Source of the DNA: an uncultured Collinsella sp.
GTDB lineage: Bacteria; Actinomycetota; Coriobacteriia; Coriobacteriales; Coriobacteriaceae
Direction of reading: 5' to 3'
DNA: 64,000 nt
NCBI GenBank assembly: GCA_934655755.1
Contig: CAKUHA010000001.1
Location: 124,001-188,000, forward strand
Positions 32,218-40,630 of the stretch are shown piece by piece; positions within the stretch are counted from its first letter, which is position 1; each line of letters starts with the position of its first letter. The notes beneath the pieces are model-generated. The model was not told the DNA's origin and searched no databases. It was given only the letters and a program-made list of their open reading frames with translations. The position numbers and the translations under genes are program-made.

Positions 32218-33396
32218 ATGAACGTACTTGTTGTCAACGCCGGCAGCTCGAGCCTTAAATATCAGCTTTTGGACACCGATACCCGCGAGGTTTTCGCTAA
32301 GGGTAACTGCGAGCGTATTGGCTCGGAGATGGGCATCTTTGGCCACTCCGAGAACGGTGGTGCCAAGCAGACCGAGGAGATTCCCTTCCCCGACCATCGC
32401 TCTGCCATTGCGCGCGTGCTCGAGGAGCTCGAGAAGACCGACTTTACGATCGATGGCATCGGCCACCGTATCGTTCAGGGCGGCTGGTACTTCGATGATT
32501 CCGCGGTCGTCGACGACGAGGTCATGGCTAAGATCCTTGAGGTGGCACCGCTCGCCCCGCTGCACAATTACGGCGAGGCAGCAGCAATCGAGTACTGCCG
32601 TGAGAAGTATCCGGAGCTGCCCAACGTGGCCGTCTTCGATACGTCGTTCCACATGACCATGCCCGAGGTCGCCTACACCTACGCCCTGCCCAAGGACGTG
32701 TGCGACAAGTACCACGTGCGCAAGTACGGCGCCCACGGCACGAGCCACCGCTACGAGTGGATGATGGCCAAGGAGATCTTGGGCACGCGCTGCCACCGTT
32801 TGCTGTCGTGCCATCTGGGCAACGGCGCTTCGCTCGCCGCCATCGAGGACGGCGTGTGCCGCGATACCACGATGGGTCTCACGCCGCTCGACGGTCTGAT
32901 GATGGGCACCCGTTGCGGTTCCATCGACCCGGCCACCGTGTGTTACCTGCAGCGCGAGGGCGGCTATAGCTATCAGGAAGTTGACGACATGATGAACAAG
33001 CAGTCCGGCCTGCTTGCCATCTCGGGCATCTCCAACGACGCCCGCGACATCCGTACACGCGCCTCCGAGGGCGACGAGCGCTGCTTGCTCGCCTTTGACA
33101 TGTTCGCCTATAAGGCCATGCAGCAGGCCGGTTCCATGATCGCCTCCATGGCGGGCGTGGACACCATCACTTTTACCGCCGGCATCGGTGAGAACGACTG
33201 GTCGATCCGCAAGGCCTTCTGCGACTGCTTTGAGTGGCTGGGCGTGCGCATCGACAACAACAAGAACCGCGAGGCCGTGGGCAACGGCCCGCAGGTCATC
33301 AGCGCCGCCGGCTCCGCCGTCACGGTCATGGTCATCCCCACCGACGAGGAATACATGATTGCCCACGACGTCGAGCGTCTGACCAAGAACAACTAA
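32218..33396 (+). CDS. ackA: Acetate kinase paralogue 2 (canonical active site)
   Basis: The product has 392 residues and is colinear with paralogue 1 without indels. The canonical motifs HGTSH (His177) and CHLGNGAS (Asn202) are intact. It converts acetyl phosphate and ADP to acetate and ATP. ATG 32218 has ACGAAGGAG upstream. The longer frame from 32086 is rejected, since the family N-terminus is MNVLVVNAGSS. The 163-base gap after paralogue 1 is AT-rich and could carry its own promoter. A terminator follows, and pta lies convergent beyond it. Confidence 0.94.
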   Translation: MNVLVVNAGSSSLKYQLLDTDTREVFAKGNCERIGSEMGIFGHSENGGAKQTEEIPFPDHRSAIARVLEELEKTDFTIDGIGHRIVQGGWYFDDSAVVDDEVMAKILEVAPLAPLHNYGEAAAIEYCREKYPELPNVAVFDTSFHMTMPEVAYTYALPKDVCDKYHVRKYGAHGTSHRYEWMMAKEILGTRCHRLLSCHLGNGASLAAIEDGVCRDTTMGLTPLDGLMMGTRCGSIDPATVCYLQREGGYSYQEVDDMMNKQSGLLAISGISNDARDIRTRASEGDERCLLAFDMFAYKAMQQAGSMIASMAGVDTITFTAGIGENDWSIRKAFCDCFEWLGVRIDNNKNREAVGNGPQVISAAGSAVTVMVIPTDEEYMIAHDVERLTKNN

Positions 33397-33420
33397 CGCA
33401 TTCCTCTGCGATTGAGAGAA

Positions 33421-33455
33421 AGGCCTCCAGAGCAACAGCTCTGGAGGCCTTTTTG
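33421..33455 (+). terminator. Terminator after the second acetate kinase
   Basis: AGGCCTCCAGAGC-AACA-GCTCTGGAGGCCT is followed by TTTTT. Confidence 0.93.
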
Positions 33456-33462
33456 CTGACAG

Positions 33463-33648
33463 GCGGAAACTATGTCCCATTCCGAGTCCGAATTCCGGGA
33501 CCCACTTTCCGGTTGAGGCACGTAGCGGAAACCGTATCCCACAATCAGGCAAAATTCCGTCCCACAGTTTCCCAAACAGGCCTCAAACGGAAACCGCATC
33601 CCACAATCCGCCCCCAAACCGGGACACACTTTCCGATTGAAAAGCCGC
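33463..33648. repeat. Three degenerate 62-bp tandem repeats
   Basis: Units start at 33463, 33525 and 33587. Shared blocks are (G/A)CGGAAAC, then ATCCCA(C)AATC-like, TTCC/AACC-GGGAC and ACTTTCC. Each unit is itself partly palindromic, because CGGAAA and TTTCCG sit at opposite ends. It lies in the 546-base gap between ackA and pta, which otherwise holds two terminator-like structures. I see no gene in that gap. Confidence 0.7.
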
Positions 33649-33796
33649 CGAAGTCCCACCAACCCTTCAAGCCCAAAGTGGCCATCCTCGTAACGCTTGC
33701 CCTCCCAGCAACGGCACCCAGCCATTCAGAAAGTCAGCCCCAACTCGTAGCCAAGCCGCCGTCCACCCCAGATTCCCTGAATGCCACGTGATAGTA

Positions 33797-33927
33797 GAAG
33801 GCCGCACAGGTTAACCCCTGAAAACAATCCGCAGACCAGAAACGCCCCCGTTCGTAGCTCCGAAGGAGCAGAACGGGGGCGTTTCATTGGTCGAGGACGT
33901 TTTCAGGGGTTAACCTGTGCGGCCTTC
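33797..33927. repeat. 131-bp nested inverted repeat next to pta
   Basis: The outer arms 33797-33825 and 33899-33927 are a perfect 29-bp inverted repeat. Inside lie GACCA/TGGTC, a perfect 15-bp stem (33839-33853 with 33871-33885), and a terminal GCTCC/GGAGC hairpin. The whole could fold into one long rod. It starts 16 bases beyond the pta stop and could end transcription from both sides. Confidence 0.85.
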
Positions 33928-33942
33928 GGGCGAGTACGTCTG

Positions 33943-34923
33943 CTACTCAGCCATCTGAGCTTGGACGGCGGTGATGGCCACGACACCCACGATGTCGTCG
34001 GCAGAGCAGCCGCGCGACAGGTCGTTGACCGGCTTGGCGATGCCCTGCAGGATGGGGCCGTAGGCGTCGGCGCCGGCGAAGCGCTGGACCAGCTTGTAGC
34101 CGATGTTGCCGGCCTCGAGGTCGGGGAACACGAGCACGTTGGCCTTGCCGGCAACGGAGGAGCCGGGAGCCTTGAGCTGGGCGACGGTGGGGACGATGGC
34201 GGCATCGAGCTGCAGGTCGCCGTCGATGGCGAGCTCGGGAGCCTTCTCCTTGCAGAACTTCACGGCCTCCTGGACCTTCTTGGCGACCTCGCCGCCGGCA
34301 GAGCCCATGGTGGAGTAGGAGAGCATGGCCACGTGCGGCTCGACGTTGCCCATGAAGGTGGACCAGGAGTGAGCGGAGGCAATGGCGATCTCGGAGAGCT
34401 CGTCAGAGGACGGGTTGATGTTGAGGCCGCAGTCGGCAAAGATCAGCGTGCCGTCGGTGCCGAACTGCGGGGTATCGGTGCACATCACGAAGAAGGCCGA
34501 GACCAGCTTGGTGCCCGGGGCAGTCTTGAGGATCTGCAGAGCGGGGCGCAGGGTGTCGGCGGTGGAGTGGCAGGCGCCGGAGACCAGACCGTCGGCATCG
34601 CCCATCTTGACCATCATGGTGCCAAAGTAGGTGGCGTCCATCACCTGGGCGCGAGCCTGCTCGATGGTAACGCCCTTCTTGGCTCGGAGCTCGGCAAACT
34701 TCTGCGCATACTCCTCATGCTTCTCGGCATTGCGCGGGTCGATGACGGTGGCGCCGGGAACGTTGATCTCGTCGGGGTTGCCCAGGATGACGATCTTGGC
34801 CAGACCCTCCTCGATGATCTTAGTAGCCGCGACGATGGTGCGCGGATCCTCGCCCTCGGGCAGGACGATGGTCTTAAGGTCGGCCTTGGCGGCAGACTTC
34901 ATACGGTTTAGGAAATCGCTCAT
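33943..34923 (-). CDS. pta: Phosphate acetyltransferase
   Basis: Pta converts acetyl-CoA and phosphate to acetyl phosphate, the substrate of the acetate kinases converging on it. The product has 326 residues, the short single-domain form. Landmarks are PEGEDPRTIVAATKIIEEG, DGLVSGACHSTADTLRPALQI and the C-terminal DLSRGCSADDIVGVVAITA. The gene is transcribed toward ackA from its own promoter, so the two halves of the pathway are regulated separately here. GTAAGGAGTAAC precedes the ATG. Confidence 0.95.
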   Translation of the reverse strand: MSDFLNRMKSAAKADLKTIVLPEGEDPRTIVAATKIIEEGLAKIVILGNPDEINVPGATVIDPRNAEKHEEYAQKFAELRAKKGVTIEQARAQVMDATYFGTMMVKMGDADGLVSGACHSTADTLRPALQILKTAPGTKLVSAFFVMCTDTPQFGTDGTLIFADCGLNINPSSDELSEIAIASAHSWSTFMGNVEPHVAMLSYSTMGSAGGEVAKKVQEAVKFCKEKAPELAIDGDLQLDAAIVPTVAQLKAPGSSVAGKANVLVFPDLEAGNIGYKLVQRFAGADAYGPILQGIAKPVNDLSRGCSADDIVGVVAITAVQAQMAE

Positions 34924-35051
34924 GTTACTCCTTACAAGCGCTTCGCTAAGCTCCAGGCACCCGGCTGTTCACGAATAAACCCGCTGCTAGCGGGTTTACC
35001 TTTCAATTATGTACGCCATGGTGCTTGAGCTTTCCTTGTGTGGCAAGCTCA

Positions 35052-35111
35052 TTATAGGACGCATTAGCGCTATAATCGCTCTGATAAATATGTCTCGAAG
35101 AATGTTCGAGA
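35052..35111. promoter_or_regulatory. Divergent promoter region between pta and glf
   Basis: TATAAT occurs on the plus strand at 35071-35076 and on the minus strand over 35052-35057, both with weak -35 sequences. A 7-bp inverted repeat TCTCGAA-N5-TTCGAGA (35093-35111) lies in the glf leader. The roles are inferred from position. Confidence 0.4.
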
Positions 35112-35154
35112 AAAGCCCAGCTAACAAGTACGTGGCTTTTGACAAGGAGTATCG

Positions 35155-36357
35155 ATGCAGATTACCTCAGGCCTGCCTGAAGGCTTTAACGCCGGTGCGT
35201 ACGACATGATCGTCGTCGGTGCCGGGTATGCCGGTGCCGTTTGCGCCCGTCGTCTCGCTGAGACTATCGGCTACCGCGTTGCCGTTCTGGAGCGTCGTAG
35301 CCACATCGCGGGCAATGCTTACGACTGCACTGACGAGGCCGGAATCCTGGTCCACGAGTACGGTCCGCACATCTACCACACCTTTAACGAGCGCGTGCAC
35401 AACTTCCTTTCGCGCTTTACCAAGTGGTCGGACTACCAGCACAAGGTGCTCGCCAACATCAACGGAACCCTCATGCCCGTTCCCTTCAACCATGCGAGCC
35501 TCAAGCTCGCCTTTGGTGACGAGCGCGGCGAGGAGCTGTACCAAAAGCTCGTGGAGACCTTTGGCAAGGACGTCAAGGTGCCCATTATGGAGCTGCGCAA
35601 GAAGAACGACCCGGATCTGGCCGAAGTCGCCGACTACGTCTACGAGAACGTCTTTTTGCATTACACCATGAAGCAGTGGGGCCAGACGCCCGACCAGATC
35701 GACCCGTCGATCACTGGCCGCGTCCCCGTCTTTGTGGGTGACGATGACCGTTACTTCCCGCAGGCGCCCTTCCAGGGTATGCCGCAGGACGGCTACACCG
35801 CGCTGTTCGAGCACATGCTCGATCACGATCTGATCGACGTGTTCTGCGATGTAGACGCTCGTGATCTCTTTGAGATCGACGAGACCACCGTCAAGATTGA
35901 CGGCAAGGTCTATGGCGGCGAGATTGTCTACACCGGTCCACTCGACGAGCTGTTCAACCTCGATCTGGGCGCACTGCCGTACCGCACGCTCGACATGAAG
36001 TTCGAGACGCTCGATATGGATCAGTTCCAGCCCGTGGGTACCGTCAACTACACCACGAGCGAGGACTACACGCGCATCACCGAGTTCAAGAACATGACTG
36101 GTCAGGTCCTGCCCGGCAAGACCACCATCATGAAGGAGTACTCCAAGGCCTATACGCCCGGCTCGGGCGAGACGCCGTACTACGCGATTCTTGAGCCCGA
36201 GAACCGCGAGCTCTACGAGCGCTACCTTGAGCGCGTCCAGAACCTTACGAACTTCCACCCGGTTGGTCGCCTGGCCGAGTATCGCTACTACGATATGGAT
36301 GCCGTGACCAACTCCGCCCTCGATCTATCGGATGAGATTATCGCCTGCCATGCATAA
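35155..36357 (+). CDS. glf: UDP-galactopyranose mutase
   Basis: This flavoenzyme interconverts UDP-galactopyranose and UDP-galactofuranose, supplying galactofuranose for surface polysaccharides. The product is 400 residues. The FAD-binding loop VVGAGYAGAVCARRLAE is at about residues 21-37. HEYGPHIYHT, the substrate-loop tryptophan region MKQWGQTPDQIDPSI and the C-terminal AEYRYYDMD follow. AAGGAG lies five bases before the ATG. The next gene is a family-2 glycosyltransferase overlapping its end by 8 bases, so the two act together in glycan synthesis. Confidence 0.95.
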   Translation: MQITSGLPEGFNAGAYDMIVVGAGYAGAVCARRLAETIGYRVAVLERRSHIAGNAYDCTDEAGILVHEYGPHIYHTFNERVHNFLSRFTKWSDYQHKVLANINGTLMPVPFNHASLKLAFGDERGEELYQKLVETFGKDVKVPIMELRKKNDPDLAEVADYVYENVFLHYTMKQWGQTPDQIDPSITGRVPVFVGDDDRYFPQAPFQGMPQDGYTALFEHMLDHDLIDVFCDVDARDLFEIDETTVKIDGKVYGGEIVYTGPLDELFNLDLGALPYRTLDMKFETLDMDQFQPVGTVNYTTSEDYTRITEFKNMTGQVLPGKTTIMKEYSKAYTPGSGETPYYAILEPENRELYERYLERVQNLTNFHPVGRLAEYRYYDMDAVTNSALDLSDEIIACHA

Positions 36358-37381
36358 AGTTATTACATTCGGCATCCCCTCGTACAACGCTGCCAAGGAT
36401 ATGGACCACTGCATTACCTCTATCCTTGAGGGAAGCAATTTTGCCACCGATGTCGAGATCATCATCGTCGATGATGGCTCTCAGGATGAGACGGCCGCCA
36501 AAGCAGACGAGTGGGAAGCTCGATATCCCGGCATTATTCGCGCCGTGCACCAGGAAAACGGTGGCCATGGCATCGCTGTCCTTTCGGGTCTTCGCGAGGC
36601 GCAGGGCACCTACTACAAGGTCGTCGATTCCGATGACTGGCTCGATGGCGACGCCCTTTCGACTATGCTGTCGCTGCTGCGCGGCTTTGAGGAGCGTGAC
36701 CAGCGCGTAGACCTGTTTATCTCGAACTACGTGTACGAGAAGGTCTATGAGGGCACGCATGCCGCTATCGACTACAAGCTTGCCCTGCCGCGCAAGAAGA
36801 TCTTTACGTGGGACAAGGTCGGACATTTCCGTCTTGATCAGAACCTGCTCATGCACAGCCTGTGCTATCGCACGGACGTGCTGCGCGAGTCCAATTTGCC
36901 CATGCCGGCGCACACCTTCTACGTGGACAACATCTACGCTTACGTGCCGTTGCCGCGCTGCAAGACCATGTACTACGCCGATATTGACCTCTACCGCTAC
37001 TTCATCGGCCGTGAGGGCCAAAGCGTCAACGAGGCCACGATGGTCAAGCGCCTGGATCAGCAGTTCCGCGTTACGCGCGTCATGATGGAGTCGTTCCACC
37101 TGTATAGGGATGTCGAGTCGCCGCGTCTGCGTTCGTACATGATGAGCTACTTCACGCTGATGATGGCCGTTTGCTCGGTATTCACCAAGCTTTCCGACGA
37201 GGAGGGCGCTGGCGAACGCCTGATGACGCTGTGGAAGGACCTGAAGGCTTACGACGAGCGTATGTATCGTCATGCTCGCTACGGCGTGGTCGGGTTCTTC
37301 ACCAACCTGCGCGGACGGGCGGGAGACAAAACCACACTCGGCATATACCGTCTTGCCTCAAAGATTTTCAAATTCAACTAG
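36350..37381 (+). CDS. Family 2 glycosyltransferase
   Basis: The product is about 343 residues and has a GT-A fold at the N-terminus: FGIPSYNAAKDMDHCITSI, EIIIVDDGSQDETA and the metal-binding KVVDSDDWLDGDAL (DxD-like) near residues 91-104. No membrane helices are obvious, so it acts at the cytoplasmic face. The overlap with glf suggests it uses UDP-galactofuranose or works on the same polymer. The ATG at 36350 begins the family sequence. ATG 36332 would add six residues. Neither has a clear Shine-Dalgarno, which fits translational coupling. Confidence 0.87.
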   Translation: MHKVITFGIPSYNAAKDMDHCITSILEGSNFATDVEIIIVDDGSQDETAAKADEWEARYPGIIRAVHQENGGHGIAVLSGLREAQGTYYKVVDSDDWLDGDALSTMLSLLRGFEERDQRVDLFISNYVYEKVYEGTHAAIDYKLALPRKKIFTWDKVGHFRLDQNLLMHSLCYRTDVLRESNLPMPAHTFYVDNIYAYVPLPRCKTMYYADIDLYRYFIGREGQSVNEATMVKRLDQQFRVTRVMMESFHLYRDVESPRLRSYMMSYFTLMMAVCSVFTKLSDEEGAGERLMTLWKDLKAYDERMYRHARYGVVGFFTNLRGRAGDKTTLGIYRLASKIFKFN

Positions 37382-37403
37382 CACAGAAACGCTCGGGTAA
37401 CGG

Positions 37404-37512
37404 GGACCCCTGGTCCTTAACTTGCTACTTCGAACAGTCCTGCGCAAGACGGAGGCGCCACTGGCGCCTCCTTTGCGTGCGGAACTCGTATCAAGTTAAG
37501 GACCAGGGGTCC
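37404..37512. repeat. Nested inverted repeat with 21-bp outer arms
   Basis: The outer arms 37404-37424 and 37492-37512 are perfect complements starting GGACCCCTGGTCC. The inner hairpin GGAGGCGCC-ACT-GGCGCCTCC lies at 37451-37471. It sits just after the glycosyltransferase stop. With the next element it fills the gene-free 37382-37747 gap. Confidence 0.85.
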
Positions 37513-37606
37513 TCTGCTATATATTGCTTTATGTCAGACTCGTTGAATTTGAAGATCTTTGACGCGCGGTATACAGGTGCCTGGGCTGAAAAGAATCTGG
37601 TTGGTA

Positions 37607-37735
37607 GTCGGTCGGAGGCGGGCGGGCGTTACGTTTGTCGCGAGTTCCGCATGCAAAGAAGGCCACTTAATGTGGCCTTCGTCTTGCATAGGACTGTAGA
37701 GCAGCAAATGTAACGCCCGCCCGCCTCCGACCGAC
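37607..37735. repeat. Nested inverted repeat with 26-bp outer arms
   Basis: The outer arms 37607-37632 and 37710-37735 are perfect complements rich in GGCGGGC. Inside are ATGCAA/TTGCAT and the hairpin AAGGCCAC-TTAAT-GTGGCCTT (37659-37679). It lies 13 bases from the stop of the P1 peptidase on the minus strand. A 60-codon open frame across it is probably chance. Confidence 0.85.
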
Positions 37736-37747
37736 GGTCGAGTGAGG

Positions 37748-38749
37748 TTACTTCGCGGCGCCGGGGATGCCGTGGGAGGTTTTGGCGGTTTTGGCTCCGT
37801 TTACGATGGCGGTCTGTAGGGCCCTTACGGCGAGCATGCCCAGCAGATCTAGGGGTACGGCGGCGCTTGCCTGGGTGCCCAGTTTGCCGCTGGCGAGGGT
37901 GTAGATGGTGTCGCCGTCGTTGGTGGTGTGCGTGGGGCGGATGGCGTGTGCATAGGCGTCTGCGGCCATCTGGGAGACCTTGGTGGCCTGGGCCTTGGTA
38001 AGCTCAACGTTGGTGACGATGCAGCTGATGGTGGTGTTGGTGCGGTCGAGCGGCATTTGCATGGAGCCGGCGGCGGCAAAGGCCGCAAGCTCCATGTCGA
38101 CGATCTGGTCGCTGTCGGCCGCAGCACGCATACCGGCGACCCACTCGCCGGTGAAGGGATCGACGACGTTGCCGCAGGCGTTGACGGAGACCACGGCTCC
38201 CACCTTGACGGGGCCGAGTGCCACGGCGGCAGCACCAAGACCGGCCTTCATGCAGGTGGCAGGGCCCATGAGCTTGCCCACCGTGGCGCCGGTGCCGGCG
38301 CCCACGTTGCCCTGCTCGAGCGTGGTGGGGGTGTTATCGAGTGCCTCACGCACGGCGGCGATGCCAGCCTCAATGTCGGGGCGCACGGTGGGGTCGCCAA
38401 AGGCGAGATCGAAGATGCAGCTGGAGCATACGATGGGTACCTGTGTGGGGCCGACGGGCAGGCCGATGCCGCGGCTCTCGAGCTCGCGGGCGACACCGCT
38501 TGCGGCCTCCAGGCCAAAGGCCGATCCGCCCGAAAGACAGACGGCGTGGACCTTGTCTACGGTGTTCTCGGGACGTAGCAGGTCGGTCTCGCGCGATGCC
38601 GGGGCACCGCCGCGAACGTCAACACCGCCGGTAGCGCCCTCGGGCGCCACGATTGCGGTGCAGCCGGTGCCGGCCTCCTCGTCCGTATAGTTGCCAAAGC
38701 AAAAGCCATCGACATCGCAAACGTCAATGGCCTCAAGCAGTGTATCCAT
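37748..38749 (-). CDS. P1 (S58/DmpA) family aminopeptidase-like protein
   Basis: The product has 333 residues. P1-family proteins are N-terminal-nucleophile hydrolases that cleave themselves and then act on N-terminal residues or beta-peptides. Landmarks are AVCLSGGSAFGLEAASGV, EQGNVGAGTGATVGK, VSVNACGNVVDP and the putative self-cleavage site RTNTTISCIVTN near residue 239, where the first Thr after Asn would be the nucleophile. There is no signal peptide. It is monocistronic. The physiological substrate is unknown. Confidence 0.87.
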   Translation of the reverse strand: MDTLLEAIDVCDVDGFCFGNYTDEEAGTGCTAIVAPEGATGGVDVRGGAPASRETDLLRPENTVDKVHAVCLSGGSAFGLEAASGVARELESRGIGLPVGPTQVPIVCSSCIFDLAFGDPTVRPDIEAGIAAVREALDNTPTTLEQGNVGAGTGATVGKLMGPATCMKAGLGAAAVALGPVKVGAVVSVNACGNVVDPFTGEWVAGMRAAADSDQIVDMELAAFAAAGSMQMPLDRTNTTISCIVTNVELTKAQATKVSQMAADAYAHAIRPTHTTNDGDTIYTLASGKLGTQASAAVPLDLLGMLAVRALQTAIVNGAKTAKTSHGIPGAAK

Positions 38750-38807
38750 GTTTTACTCCTATCGGTTTTCCGCCGGGCCTTATGCCCGGTCGGGATCCGT
38801 ACGGTAC

Positions 38808-38842
38808 GGCAAAATTGTAGGCGCTAGGGAACACCCAGCGCC
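38808..38842 (-). terminator. Terminator after maf
   Basis: The stem GGCGCTGGG/CCTAGCGCC (one mismatch) is followed on the minus strand by TACAATTTTG, nine bases after the maf stop. Confidence 0.6.
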
Positions 38843-38850
38843 AGATGCAA

Positions 38851-39432
38851 TTACGAGAGTTTTTGAATCGCGCGTGCGACGCGAGCGATGGGCAGACCTA
38901 CCACGTTGTAGAAGTCGCCCGAAATATCGTGCACGAGCATGCGCCCACCAACGCCCTGGATGCCGTAGGCGCCGGCCTTATCCATGGGCTCGCCCGAGGC
39001 GACGTAGCGTTCGATTTGTTTGTCAGAAAGCTCGTAGAACGTCACGTCGGTCACATCGACAAACGACAGACTCTCGGCGGCGTGCGGAGCAGTAGCGTCT
39101 CCGGCCTTAACGATGCAGGCGCCGGTTGCGACCTGGTGCGTGCGGCCCGAGAGTTCGCGGAGCATGGTGCGCGCCTCGTCCTCGTTTGCCGGCTTGCCCA
39201 AAATCTTGCCATCGAAGGTGACGATGGTGTCGGCCGCGACCGTCAGCTCGTTGGGTTCGGCGTGCTCGGCGGCAACGGCGGCTGCCTTAGCGCGAGCTAG
39301 GCGCTCGACAAGTGTAAGCGGTGCCTCGCCGTCAAAGGGAGTCTCGTCAATGTCGGCAGGGATGATGCGAATGTCGTAGCCCGCTTCGCGCATCAACTCG
39401 ATGCGGCGCGGCGATTGCGAAGCCAAAATCAT
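38851..39432 (-). CDS. maf: Maf-family nucleoside triphosphate pyrophosphatase
   Basis: Maf proteins hydrolyse dTTP/UTP or modified nucleotides to monophosphates and limit their use in nucleic acids. The product has 193 residues. Key motifs are ILASQSPRRIELM at the N-terminus, VAADTIVTFDGKILGKP with the catalytic Asp near residue 67, and the C-terminal KAGAYGIQGVGGRMLVHDISGDFYNVVGLP (landmarks AYGIQG and GDFYNVVGLP). Its start overlaps the DJ-1-like gene stop by four bases (ATGA-type coupling). Confidence 0.93.
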   Translation of the reverse strand: MILASQSPRRIELMREAGYDIRIIPADIDETPFDGEAPLTLVERLARAKAAAVAAEHAEPNELTVAADTIVTFDGKILGKPANEDEARTMLRELSGRTHQVATGACIVKAGDATAPHAAESLSFVDVTDVTFYELSDKQIERYVASGEPMDKAGAYGIQGVGGRMLVHDISGDFYNVVGLPIARVARAIQKLS

Positions 39433-39971
39433 AGCTGAATGCCCTCGGCAACCTTCTCGACAGCCTTGTCGCCGGCGAGCGTGCGAAGCAGCTCAAGCGC
39501 AAAGGGGAGCGACTGGGCCATGCCGCTAGCGGTGATGATGTTGCCGTCCTGCGTGACCTTCTCGCCGGTATAGGCGCCCTCGGGGAAGCTCTTCTCAAAG
39601 CCGGGGAAGCATGTGGCGTGGCGTCCCTCGAGCAGGTCGAGCTCGCCCAGGATAAACGGGGCGGCGCAGATGGCGGCGACGTGCTTGGTCGCGGCGAACT
39701 CGCAAACCACGTCGCAGACGCGCTGGTCTGCGCGCAGGTTGGTGGCGCCGGGCAGACCACCGGGCAGCACGACGCAGTCGTACTCGTCAAAGTTGATCTC
39801 GTCAAAGAGCGCATCGCAGGTTACGGGAATCTGCAGCGAGCTTACGACCTCGCGCGTGGGCATGATCGAGACGAGCGTGGCGCGCACGCCGCCGCGACGC
39901 ATGACATCGACCATGGTCAGGCATTCAATAGTTTCAAAGCCATCGGCGGCGAGAACGGCAACGCTGGGCAT
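39429..39971 (-). CDS. DJ-1/PfpI (YajL-like) family protein
   Basis: The product is about 180 residues. The family includes protein and nucleotide deglycases, chaperones and ThiJ-like proteins. The nucleophile elbow AAICAAPFILGE puts the conserved Cys near residue 105, and a Glu near residue 15 (DGFETIECL) is also typical. The start at ATG 39971 has AAAGGA upstream. The longer frame to 40124 is rejected. It is co-transcribed with maf. The exact activity is not predictable. Confidence 0.9.
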   Translation of the reverse strand: MPSVAVLAADGFETIECLTMVDVMRRGGVRATLVSIMPTREVVSSLQIPVTCDALFDEINFDEYDCVVLPGGLPGATNLRADQRVCDVVCEFAATKHVAAICAAPFILGELDLLEGRHATCFPGFEKSFPEGAYTGEKVTQDGNIITASGMAQSLPFALELLRTLAGDKAVEKVAEGIQL

Positions 39972-40152
39972 GAGGGTTCCTTTCGTAGGGCGGCATACAA
40001 TTAGCCGTCTTATACCCCGAAGACCCCCACTTGCCACGCCCCATTCCAAAAAGACTGGTCGCGCATGGGTGTTGCGCACTAGGAGGGACTTGTCTCGCGG
40101 CGATAAAATCTCGGCATCCGTCATCTTTCGCTACATGAGGAGCTGAATTGCG

Positions 40153-40452
40153 ATGATAGGCCTAAGGGTATCTGATCTTCTCTTTTTGCTGGTTGTATTT
40201 GGTGGTGTCGCGGCCGTCGCCTTTGCTGTTATCTTGAACAAGGAATCGTCGAATAAGCCTCAGCCTCCGCAGTCCAATCCGTACCAGCAAATGCCTCCGG
40301 CGCAGCAGGTTCCGCCGGCACAGCAGGTGTCAACCATGGTCGATGACGCTCAGCCAGTTGAGCCTACGTATTTCTGTGCCCAGTGCGGGTCAAAGTTGGA
40401 GGCAAACGCGTCCTTCTGCCAAAACTGCGGCGCCCCCGTCAACCATCAGTGA
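40153..40452 (+). CDS. Small membrane-anchored zinc-ribbon protein
   Basis: The product has 99 residues. One membrane helix is at residues 7-27 (VSDLLFLLVVFGGVAAVAFAV). A Pro/Gln-rich linker with repeated PPAQQV follows, and the C-terminal zinc ribbon YFCAQCGSKLEANASFCQNCGAPV has two CxxC pairs. The next gene ends with the same type of helix, Pro/Gln linker and ribbon, so the pair may be related and act together. The zinc ribbon should lie in the cytoplasm. GAGGAG lies about ten bases upstream. The function is unknown. Confidence 0.75.
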   Translation: MIGLRVSDLLFLLVVFGGVAAVAFAVILNKESSNKPQPPQSNPYQQMPPAQQVPPAQQVSTMVDDAQPVEPTYFCAQCGSKLEANASFCQNCGAPVNHQ

Positions 40453-40459
40453 TTTTTCT

Positions 40460-40512
40460 GGGACGGGGATTAAACAATCATTCGGTTCCCGATGATGTTT
40501 AACCCCCATCCC
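40460..40512. repeat. Imperfect inverted repeat, GGGAC type
   Basis: The arms 40460-40481 and 40492-40512 (GGGACGGGGATTAAACAATCAT and near-complement, shown only in words of 20 or fewer elsewhere) form a long hairpin right after the zinc-ribbon gene stop. It may serve as terminator. Confidence 0.65.
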
Positions 40513-40630
40513 CTTTCATCATGCGCCACCGACTTTTTTGCGCGCTGAGAATTGTTGCGCAACAGATTTTGATTTTTCGGGCTTAGCGTAGTCTCAGGTA
40601 TTACTCACCTCTCGACCGAAAGGGGCAACC

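Noticed and set aside
33397..33942. Short open frames between ackA and pta
   Set aside because: They run through tandem and inverted repeats and none has start signals or recognisable sequence.
37531..37713. 60-codon frame inside the 26-bp nested inverted repeat
   Set aside because: Its sequence is dictated by the inverted repeat and it lacks a ribosome site.
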